A stretch of 9,746 nt of DNA, taken from positions 1 to 9,746 of the forward strand of contig CAKVBE010000027.1 of assembly GCA_934725005.1 (NCBI GenBank). The letters are read 5' to 3'. Both the position numbers and the translations under genes were made by a program. This DNA comes from an uncultured Rickettsiales bacterium. GTDB lineage: Bacteria > Pseudomonadota > Alphaproteobacteria > Rickettsiales > UBA1997. The notes below the pieces were generated by a model, which saw only the letters and a program-made list of their open reading frames with translations, was not told where the DNA came from and did no database searches. Shown here piece by piece: positions 1 through 4,792 of the stretch (its first letter is position 1; every line of letters starts with the position of its first letter).

Positions 1-120
1 ACCAGCTCCACCGACACCAAATACTAATATTTTTGGTCTTAGGACTTGGTAACTTTGTTCCAATAAATCTATACTTAAACTATCACTTACTTCGCTTTCT
101 ACGTCCATTTTATTCACCAT
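1..120 (-). CDS. ftsZ: Cell division protein FtsZ, N-terminal fragment (runs off the window)
   Basis: FtsZ is the tubulin-like GTPase that polymerises into the division ring. Only the first 40 codons are present. They translate to a short acidic leader followed by PKILVFGVGGAG, which matches the first beta strand and first glycine-rich GTP-binding loop of FtsZ (family form: P.I.VFGVGGAGGNAV). The gene begins 4 nt after the ftsA stop codon, the usual ftsA-ftsZ order, so the two are probably co-transcribed. Two in-frame ATGs are possible. The first is at 120. The second, at 108, has GGTGA (118-114) five bases ahead, a perfect complement to part of the 16S anti-SD, so the true start may be 108. 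The family assignment is firm although the fragment is short. Confidence 0.93.
   Translation of the reverse strand, partial: MVNKMDVESEVSDSLSIDLLEQSYQVLRPKILVFGVGGAG
114..118 (-). promoter_or_regulatory. Possible ribosome binding site for ftsZ (GGTGA)
   Basis: Read on the minus strand, GGTGA lies 5 nt before the ATG at 108. It is complementary to the UCACC part of the 16S 3' end. Few genes here show such a motif, so it favours initiation at codon 5 of the longer reading (ATG 108) over ATG 120. Confidence 0.45.
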
Positions 121-124
121 TTAA

Positions 125-1366
125 TTAACAAATAAACAATTTTACTAAATAATCAAAAAATTTACTGATACTAGATCTGTTTATACCATTATAATCATTA
201 ACTTTTCTGTCACTAATTTTTTCTTGTGTTTTTATTAGCAGTCCAACAGCACAAGAATATGTAATATTTTTAAACTTTCTAGGCTCAACGTTATTCTTTA
301 TAAAATCAAATTCAGCTACGCCAACTCTTGCTTCCAAGTTGGTTATTTTATTAATGTAATAATCAATACCACTAACCATTGATGTACCACCAGTCAATAC
401 TATGTTTTTTACTTTACTTCTTATTTTTTTCTTATCAAGAATATCAAAGATTATAGATATAATTTCTTTTACTCTATCTTTGTAAATATCATTTAGTATT
501 TTTTTTGTATTTTTAGCTATTCTATAATCTTCGTCATTATCAATATTGATTTTTATGATTTCATTTTCTTCATTTTTATCAAGTAGTAAATCAACATTCA
601 TTATTTTTAATTTTTCTGCTACTTCAAATCTTGTTTTTAAAATATCAGATATGTCAGAAGTTATTGTATTACCAGCCAGAGGAATCGAGCAATTGTAGAT
701 TAATAAATCTTTTTGTATAACGGCAAAAGAAGTTAATCCAGCACCGATATCTATTAATAAACAACCATTAGATTTTTCTTGTTGTGTTAAACATGCTGTG
801 GCCGATGCATACGAGGAGCTTACAAATTTTGTTATTCTAATTGGTGTCTTTTTAAGGCAAGATTTAATGTTATTAATTTTTAATTTATCTGTATAAACGG
901 CATTAAAATCAATTTTTATTTTATTGCCTATTATACCAAACGGTGATTGTACTTTTATTGAATCAATATAGTATCCAATAGGAACAAGATGTATTATTTC
1001 CTTTTTGTCATTTTTAAATTCTTTCTCTATTTTTTTTGCCAAATCATAAATATCGATTTTATTGATTGTTTTATCTTTTAAGTCTTTTTCAACATTAGTA
1101 AATACTGATTTTAGATTACTTCCTGATATACTTAATGTAATTTCTTCTACATTAATTCCAGCCATTTTTTCAGCCATTGATATAACTTTTATTATACTTT
1201 TAGTTAGAAGTTGTATATCTTCTACATTTCCATCACTTATACCTTTGGATTCCTGATGTCCTATTCCTTTTACACATAATTTATTGTACATATTAAAATA
1301 GCCTATTAAACAAACTATTTTACTTGAACCTATATCTAAACTTGCTATAATACTATTATCTTTCAT
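125..1366 (-). CDS. ftsA: Cell division protein FtsA
   Basis: FtsA is the actin-like ATPase that tethers FtsZ filaments to the inner membrane and recruits later divisome proteins. The 413-aa length is normal for the family. Visible landmarks of the actin/Hsp70 fold are the phosphate-1 loop DIGSSK (residues 11-16), the phosphate-2 loop DIGAGLT (206-212) and the adenosine motif LTGGTSM (324-330). The SHS2/1C subdomain lies between about 85 and 165. The C-terminus (about 397-413, with FFDYLVKLFIC) reads as the amphipathic membrane-targeting helix and ends unusually on cysteine. ftsZ follows after 4 nt. Upstream there is no ftsQ, ddl or murB, only about 0.9 kb of noncoding DNA, so ftsAZ seems detached from the rest of the division and cell-wall cluster and must have its own promoter. 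I see no convincing -35/-10 pair and no Shine-Dalgarno before the ATG. Confidence 0.96.
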   Translation of the reverse strand: MKDNSIIASLDIGSSKIVCLIGYFNMYNKLCVKGIGHQESKGISDGNVEDIQLLTKSIIKVISMAEKMAGINVEEITLSISGSNLKSVFTNVEKDLKDKTINKIDIYDLAKKIEKEFKNDKKEIIHLVPIGYYIDSIKVQSPFGIIGNKIKIDFNAVYTDKLKINNIKSCLKKTPIRITKFVSSSYASATACLTQQEKSNGCLLIDIGAGLTSFAVIQKDLLIYNCSIPLAGNTITSDISDILKTRFEVAEKLKIMNVDLLLDKNEENEIIKINIDNDEDYRIAKNTKKILNDIYKDRVKEIISIIFDILDKKKIRSKVKNIVLTGGTSMVSGIDYYINKITNLEARVGVAEFDFIKNNVEPRKFKNITYSCAVGLLIKTQEKISDRKVNDYNGINRSSISKFFDYLVKLFIC

Positions 1367-1530
1367 TTAAAAATCTGACCAATTGTGGAAAAAACAAAAA
1401 ATATATTATTACCGTACCTCTAATAAATTTATTTTCAATTGTAAATTACGATTATTTTAATTTATGTGATGAATTAATAATAATTAACAATATAACAGTG
1501 TGTATGAATAAATATACTTAAATTGATCAT

Positions 1531-1563
1531 AAACTAAATGTAAAAAAAATAAATAATTATTAT
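1531..1563. repeat. Left flanking direct repeat (pair with 2141-2170)
   Basis: This AT-rich stretch, beginning aaactaaatgtaaaaaa, recurs with small changes at 2141-2170 (aaattaaatgtaaaaaa). The pair brackets the tandem repeat in the same orientation. It could mark the edges of an older, longer duplication or insertion. Low sequence complexity makes chance similarity possible. Confidence 0.4.
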
Positions 1564-1622
1564 TCTTTTAAAATTCGTTAAAATAAAATTAAAGATTTTT
1601 TATAATCATTATTCTCTAAATC

Positions 1623-1643
1623 CTTTCCCTCCTTGAGGGAAAG
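1623..1643. repeat. Hairpin A of the tandem repeat, copy 1
   Basis: CTTTCCCTC, loop CTT, GAGGGAAAG: a perfect 9-bp stem. The same hairpin is unchanged in copy 2 at 1878-1898. It sits inside a wider ATTCTC/GAGAAT pairing, so the local fold may be a multi-branch structure. There is no T-run directly after it, which argues against an intrinsic terminator. Confidence 0.75.
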
Positions 1644-1789
1644 TGCCATGAAAGGACGATAGGGTGCTTGAGAATTGTTAAACTATTATTTTTTAATTAA
1701 TTCTTTGCGATGTCTCATTATTTACAAATCTCAATCAATTATACAACATAATAAGTAATAATAATAAAAATTAAGTTCTGTAAACAGTT

Positions 1790-1815
1790 GGTACGGGATT
1801 CGGAGATCCCGTACC
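1790..1815. repeat. Hairpin B of the tandem repeat, copy 1
   Basis: GGTACGGGAT, loop TCGGAG, ATCCCGTACC: a perfect 10-bp stem. In copy 2 (2042-2067) one left-arm base is T instead of G (GGTACTGGAT), which leaves a single mismatch, so the second copy is slightly decayed. Neither strand has a T-run after the stem. Confidence 0.75.
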
Positions 1816-1846
1816 TCGCAGATCCTCGATTCCTATCAAAAAGGGG

Positions 1847-2098
1847 AAGATTTTTTATAATCATTATTCTCTAAATCCTTTCCCTCCTTGAGGGAAAGTG
1901 CCCTGAAAGGACGATATGGTGCTTGAGAATTGTTAAACTATTATTTTTTAATTAATTCTTCGCGATGTCCCAGTATTTACAAATCTCAATCAATTATATA
2001 ACATAATAAATAATAATGAAAATTGAGTTCTGTAAACAGTTGGTACTGGATTCGGAGATCCCGTACCTCGCAGATCCTCGATTCCCCTCAAAAAGTGG
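1847..2098. repeat. Tandem structured repeat, copy 2 (252 nt)
   Basis: Direct second copy that starts immediately where copy 1 ends. The first ~56 nt are identical to copy 1, including hairpin A (1878-1898). Changes include catg to cctg, a 3-nt contraction in the AT spacer, and one base that breaks a pair in hairpin B (2042-2067). The similarity continues for only a few bases past 2098 (aaggatttt against aagatttttt), as if a third copy had begun and been lost. Confidence 0.85.
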
Positions 2099-2140
2099 AA
2101 GGATTTTAATAATATTTTTGATAAAAAATGTTATAATTAT

Positions 2141-2170
2141 AAATTAAATGTAAAAAATAAATGATAATTA
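2141..2170. repeat. Right flanking direct repeat (pair with 1531-1563)
   Basis: Partner of the AT-rich repeat on the left of the tandem array, in the same orientation, with a few substitutions and a 2-nt shorter A-run. It is followed by GATAATTATC (2163-2172), a small palindrome. Confidence 0.4.
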
Positions 2171-2253
2171 TCGTTTCATATTAGAGTTATAATTAAGTCT
2201 TTATGGAAAATCGAATTGTTCTATCTAGTCAACTTTTAACATGGCAGTAATGA

Positions 2254-2343
<90 letters not shown>

Positions 2344-2357
2344 GCAATTGCTTTTAA

Positions 2358-2386
2358 ATTATTTATTGAAAATTAAAAATAGTCAA
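2358..2386 (-). promoter_or_regulatory. Likely sigma-70 promoter of the tRNA-Ser gene
   Basis: On the minus strand TTGACT (2386-2381) and AATAAT (2363-2358) are separated by 17 nt. The predicted start is around 2351, about 8 nt before the mature tRNA. It overlaps the plus-strand promoter at 2366-2394, so the two polymerases would compete for the same DNA. Confidence 0.6.
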
Positions 2387-2394
2387 GATATATT
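2366..2394 (+). promoter_or_regulatory. Likely sigma-70 promoter of the IalB-like/uppP operon
   Basis: TTGAAA (2366-2371), 17-nt spacer, TATATT (2389-2394). Predicted transcription start is near 2401, which gives a leader of only about 23 nt before the ATG at 2424. AT-richness makes chance matches common, but the spacing is ideal and the position fits. Confidence 0.5.
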
Positions 2395-2398
2395 TTAC

Positions 2399-2417
2399 AA
2401 TAAATTTTAAATTTATT
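2399..2417 (+). promoter_or_regulatory. AT-only perfect inverted repeat in the operon leader
   Basis: AATAAATTTTAAATTTATT is a perfect 9-bp inverted repeat around one T. It lies between the predicted transcription start and the start codon, ending 6 nt before the ATG. It could be an operator half-site pair or a weak leader hairpin; low complexity means chance is a real alternative. Confidence 0.35.
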
Positions 2418-2423
2418 TTAATT

Positions 2424-2927
2424 ATGAAAAAATTACTTTTATATTTTTCAATAATTTTTATGTCTGTTGTGACATTTGCTCGTGCTAATGAACCTGTATT
2501 TGATGGTAGGTATTATAATTGGGAAGTTTTTAAACTTATAAATGATGATGATGAAGTTATGTGTTACGTTGCTTCATATCCGACGAAAACTATTGGAAAT
2601 TATAAAAAAGACAGAAAGCCTTACTTTATGATTACATATTTCAGATCTAAGGAAAAACAGGAAGTAAGTTTGTATGCTGATTATAAATACAAAATTGGCA
2701 GTCTTGTACATATGATGGTAGATAGTAATAAGTATGAATTAGTAACAAAAGACAAGATGGCTTGGGCAAAAACGAAGGTTATTGATAAACAGCTTATAGA
2801 AAACCTATTAAAGGCAAAGAATATAAAAGTTAGAAGTGAAAGTGCAAAAAATGAATATACGGTAGACTATTATACGACAAAAGGTCTTTTTGTTGCCTAC
2901 AATAGAATGATGGAACTTTGTAAATAA
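2424..2927 (+). CDS. Exported invasion-associated locus B (IalB) family protein
   Basis: A 167-aa secreted protein. Residues 1-21 form a Sec signal peptide: MKK, a hydrophobic core LLLYFSIIFMSVV, and an ARA cleavage site before NEP. The mature part follows the pattern of alphaproteobacterial IalB-like proteins: an aromatic W-x-V-F strand (33-36), C-Y-V-A-S (47-51), a P-Y-F-M-I-T strand (66-71), the K-I-G-S segment (90-93), A-W-A-K (113-116), and a C-terminal K-G-x-x-x-A-Y (153-159) ending in ELCK. The two cysteines of the mature protein (47 and 166) could form a disulfide in the periplasm. IalB of Bartonella is linked to erythrocyte invasion, but the wider family is common in free-living species and its molecular role is not established, so invasion should not be assumed. 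The stop codon abuts the uppP start. No Shine-Dalgarno is visible. Confidence 0.85.
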   Translation: MKKLLLYFSIIFMSVVTFARANEPVFDGRYYNWEVFKLINDDDEVMCYVASYPTKTIGNYKKDRKPYFMITYFRSKEKQEVSLYADYKYKIGSLVHMMVDSNKYELVTKDKMAWAKTKVIDKQLIENLLKAKNIKVRSESAKNEYTVDYYTTKGLFVAYNRMMELCK

Positions 2928-3722
2928 ATGATAGTGATATACAAGGCATTATTGCTTTCGCTAGTGCAGTCCATTACTGAGTTTTTACCAATATCGTCGA
3001 CGGCTCATTTGTTAATGACTGGTTGGCTTATTGATTTTAGATTAAATGATGGAAATTTGTTTGAGACGGTTATACAATTGGCAACTTCGCTTGCAGTTAT
3101 TTGGTTATACAGAGAAAAGTTTTTATATTTGATTAGGACATTTTTTTCAAAAAAAGATTCAAGAGAGTTTTGTTATAAAGTTGCGATAGCAACAGTTCCT
3201 TCAGTTATTGTTGGATTATCTTTTTACAAAATAATAAAGCATTATCTGTATAATAACATAAGCATTATAGCTATAAGTTTGATAGTTGGTGGTATATTAT
3301 TTTTATTAGTTGAAAAAAAACAAAATGAAGATTCAAGAAGTGAGAAAATAACTTATAAAAAATCATTTTTTATAGGTTTATTTCAAAGTATAGCTGTTAT
3401 ACCAGGGGCTTCAAGATCAGGTATGACTATAATTGGTGCCTTGACAAACAAAGTAAAAAGAAAAGAAGCTGTTGAGTTTTCATTTTTTATGTCGATTCCT
3501 GTCATGTTTTTAGCATCAATATTCGATATATATAAAAATTTTAGTAATTTGAATAGTACAAATACGCTAATAATAATTATCGGTTTTGTGTCAACATTTT
3601 TATTTACAATACCAGTAGTAAAATGGTTTATAAAATTTATTTCGAATAATGATTTTAAAATATTTGCATATTATAGAATAATTTTTGGCGTAATAATATT
3701 AGTATGGAAGCTATATGTTTGA
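2928..3722 (+). CDS. uppP: Undecaprenyl-diphosphatase UppP (BacA family)
   Basis: An integral membrane phosphatase that converts undecaprenyl pyrophosphate to undecaprenyl phosphate, recycling the lipid carrier for peptidoglycan and other surface polymers. The 264-aa length matches the family. Catalytic landmarks are present: the (E/Q)xxxE motif as QSITE (14-18), the SSTAH segment with H27, and the PGxSRSxxT motif as PGASRSGMT (159-167) with R163. Hydrophobic helices alternate with short loops over the whole length. The ATG follows the IalB-like stop codon with no gap (TAAATG), indicating translational coupling, and its own 3' end overlaps the next gene by 8 nt. Family assignment is firm. Confidence 0.96.
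   Translation: MIVIYKALLLSLVQSITEFLPISSTAHLLMTGWLIDFRLNDGNLFETVIQLATSLAVIWLYREKFLYLIRTFFSKKDSREFCYKVAIATVPSVIVGLSFYKIIKHYLYNNISIIAISLIVGGILFLLVEKKQNEDSRSEKITYKKSFFIGLFQSIAVIPGASRSGMTIIGALTNKVKRKEAVEFSFFMSIPVMFLASIFDIYKNFSNLNSTNTLIIIIGFVSTFLFTIPVVKWFIKFISNNDFKIFAYYRIIFGVIILVWKLYV
3706..3710 (+). promoter_or_regulatory. Shine-Dalgarno-like GGAAG before the gene at 3715
   Basis: GGAAG lies inside the end of uppP, 4 nt before the ATG at 3715. It supports that start and hence the 8-nt overlap with uppP. Confidence 0.4.
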
Positions 3723-4260
3723 TTTTATAAAAAATATTTTTGGTAAATTTTTTAGTTACTTGAGTAATAACAATCATGCATCTTTTGAACAAATAAATCA
3801 AAAAGAGGAGATTGATTATTCGAAAAATACTATCAATATCCGTGATATTTTGAAAAGGAAGAAGACTAAAGTTGATGCGGAAGATGATGATACTAATCAT
3901 AGAGATAAGGAAAAAGAAAAAAGAAAGATTGAGTCAAATATAATTAATTTGGAAGCCAAAAGAGATAGAAGTAGTTATGTTGCATTTATAAAAAAACAAA
4001 GAATGGCTGATGTTTTAAAAAATGTTGCAAAATCAATAACAAGCAAGTTATTACCTGAAAAAAAGAAAAGGGAATCTAAACATGAGATGTTGTCTTATAA
4101 ATTAAATATGGTAATAACAAAAATAAGAATTCTTAAAACATTGGAGAAAAGATGTGACTCTATAGATATTTCTAAGTCTGTAGCGTATTTGGATGAAGGT
4201 ATGAGTACATTTATAAGTAGGGTAAAAAATAACATAAAATCAAACAAAAGGTTGAGATAG
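3715..4260 (+). CDS. Unrecognised lysine-rich protein encoded behind uppP
   Basis: I do not recognise the family. The 181-aa protein has no signal peptide and no full membrane segment. Residues 1-17 (MFDFIKNIFGKFFSYLS) can form an amphipathic helix with a strongly hydrophobic face and could bind a membrane surface. A low-complexity, highly charged region follows (about 45-85, with DAEDDD and KEKEKRK). The C-terminal half (about 86-181) looks helical, with many basic residues, a KLLPEKKKRE linker (111-120), and possible coiled-coil heptads around 125-148. The only cysteine is C147. Overlap with uppP by 8 nt suggests the same transcript and coupled translation, hinting at an envelope-related role, but this is inference from position only. 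It is a real gene by spacing, ribosome-site placement and continuous open frame. Confidence 0.75.
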   Translation: MFDFIKNIFGKFFSYLSNNNHASFEQINQKEEIDYSKNTINIRDILKRKKTKVDAEDDDTNHRDKEKEKRKIESNIINLEAKRDRSSYVAFIKKQRMADVLKNVAKSITSKLLPEKKKRESKHEMLSYKLNMVITKIRILKTLEKRCDSIDISKSVAYLDEGMSTFISRVKNNIKSNKRLR

Positions 4261-4275
4261 TTAATTATCTATTCG

Positions 4276-4304
4276 TTGACTTATTATAAGTCCGCTAATA
4301 AAAT
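4276..4304 (+). promoter_or_regulatory. Likely sigma-70 promoter of trmL-hisS
   Basis: TTGACT (4276-4281), a 17-nt spacer and TAAAAT (4299-4304) form a near-consensus pair. Predicted transcription start is about 4311, giving a leader near 24 nt before the TTG start of trmL at 4335. It lies in the only gap (74 nt) between the uppP group and trmL. Confidence 0.6.
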
Positions 4305-4308
4305 TAGC
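4278..4308. promoter_or_regulatory. Two adjacent inverted repeats overlapping the trmL promoter
   Basis: GACTTA-TTA-TAAGTC (4278-4292) and GCTAAT-AAA-ATTAGC (4294-4308) are both perfect 6-bp arms around 3-nt centres, separated by one base. The first covers most of the -35 element and the second covers the -10. Such placement would suit repressor binding. As RNA they could instead be weak ends for the upstream transcript, though no T-run follows. Confidence 0.45.
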
Positions 4309-4334
4309 AAAAACATAATTAAAATAGTTTCACT

Positions 4335-4784
4335 TTGAAAATAGCATTATATCAACCAGACATAGCTGGGAATGTTGGAACGATTATGAGACTTTCAGCT
4401 TGTCTAGATTTAGAATTAAACATAATAGAACCGTGCGGATTTCCTTTTACGGAAGATAAAATAAGGAGATCGGCAATGGATTATTTTGATCATGTGAAGT
4501 TAAAGAGATATTCGTCCTTTGACGAGTTAAGAAAAAATAATAAAAATTCTAGAATAATACTGCTGTCAACAAAAGCTCCAGTAAATTACACGAACTTTGA
4601 ATTTCATGATTCAGACATATTGATGGTTGGAAGAGAATCAGCTGGTGTTCCAGATGATATACATAACAGTGTTGATGCAAGGGTTATAATTCCAATGAAA
4701 AATAATATGAGATGTTTAAATGTTGCAATAAGTTTGTCTATAGTTTTAGGTGAGGCAATGAGACAATGTAATTTAATGAATTAG
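4335..4784 (+). CDS. trmL: tRNA (cytidine(34)-2'-O)-methyltransferase TrmL
   Basis: A SPOUT-fold methyltransferase that uses S-adenosylmethionine to 2'-O-methylate the wobble nucleotide (position 34) of tRNA-Leu isoacceptors. At 149 aa it has the normal length of the short TrmL group. Signature positions: GNVGTIMR (12-19), IEPCGFPF (31-38), the RRSAMDY segment (44-50), and the trefoil-knot cofactor loops MVGRESAGVP (97-106), VIIPM (117-121) and RCLNVAISLSIVLGEAMRQ (126-144). The last resembles alphaproteobacterial homologues more than the E. coli version. The start is TTG: an in-frame stop sits at 4320-4322 with no ATG between, and the family alignment begins exactly here (KIALYQPDI). hisS follows after 8 nt. 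Confidence 0.94.
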   Translation: MKIALYQPDIAGNVGTIMRLSACLDLELNIIEPCGFPFTEDKIRRSAMDYFDHVKLKRYSSFDELRKNNKNSRIILLSTKAPVNYTNFEFHDSDILMVGRESAGVPDDIHNSVDARVIIPMKNNMRCLNVAISLSIVLGEAMRQCNLMN

Positions 4785-4792
4785 GTAAAGGG

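Larger units (their letters stand above)
1592..1846. repeat. Tandem structured repeat, copy 1 (255 nt)
   Basis: First of two head-to-tail copies. Aligned by eye, the copies differ at about a dozen bases plus one 3-nt length difference (about 95% identity). Order within the unit: an AT-rich start; ATTCTC (1611-1616), which can pair with GAGAAT about 55 nt on; a perfect 9-bp hairpin with a 3-nt loop (1623-1643); an AT-rich spacer; a 4-bp mini-hairpin CTGT-AA-ACAG (1778-1787); a perfect 10-bp hairpin with a 6-nt loop (1790-1815); and a GC-richer tail (cgcagatcctcgattcc). No protein is encoded. It may be a REP-like intergenic element or a structured RNA; the strand of any transcript is unknown. 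Confidence 0.85.
1367..2253. other. Noncoding region between ftsA and tRNA-Ser
   Basis: Roughly 890 nt without a supportable gene. The centre (1592-2098) is a tandem duplication of a structured unit; the two flanks share a shorter ~30-nt repeat. The repeat contains islands of much higher GC than its surroundings, mostly in hairpins. The longest ATG reading frame I found inside a unit (minus strand, copy 1, about 23 codons) loses its ATG in copy 2, so it is not conserved coding. A decamer at 1411-1420 (accgtacctc) resembles the right arm of the second hairpin (cccgtacctc) and may be a remnant of another copy. Confidence 0.7.

Noticed and set aside
1062..1256. Plus-strand open frame of 64 codons
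   Set aside because: It lies wholly inside ftsA on the opposite strand, shows no family features, and the ftsA frame is secure.
1623..1643. Intrinsic terminator for a neighbouring gene
   Set aside because: Although the stem is strong, no T-run follows on either strand, and no gene ends close enough to need it.
1584..1650. Short minus-strand peptide gene in repeat copy 1 (about 23 codons)
   Set aside because: Copy 2 changes the ATG to AGG, so the frame is not kept between copies, and there is no ribosome site.
1592..2098. CRISPR array
   Set aside because: There are only two copies of a ~255-nt unit with no spacers, so the architecture does not fit.
1592..2098. Insertion sequence or MITE
   Set aside because: No transposase, no convincing terminal inverted repeats and no clear target-site duplication. 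A dispersed non-autonomous element cannot be excluded without other copies.
3655..3900. Minus-strand open frame of 81 codons across the uppP end
   Set aside because: It is antisense to uppP and the following gene; its Ile/Leu/Phe-rich composition is what AT-rich antisense sequence gives.
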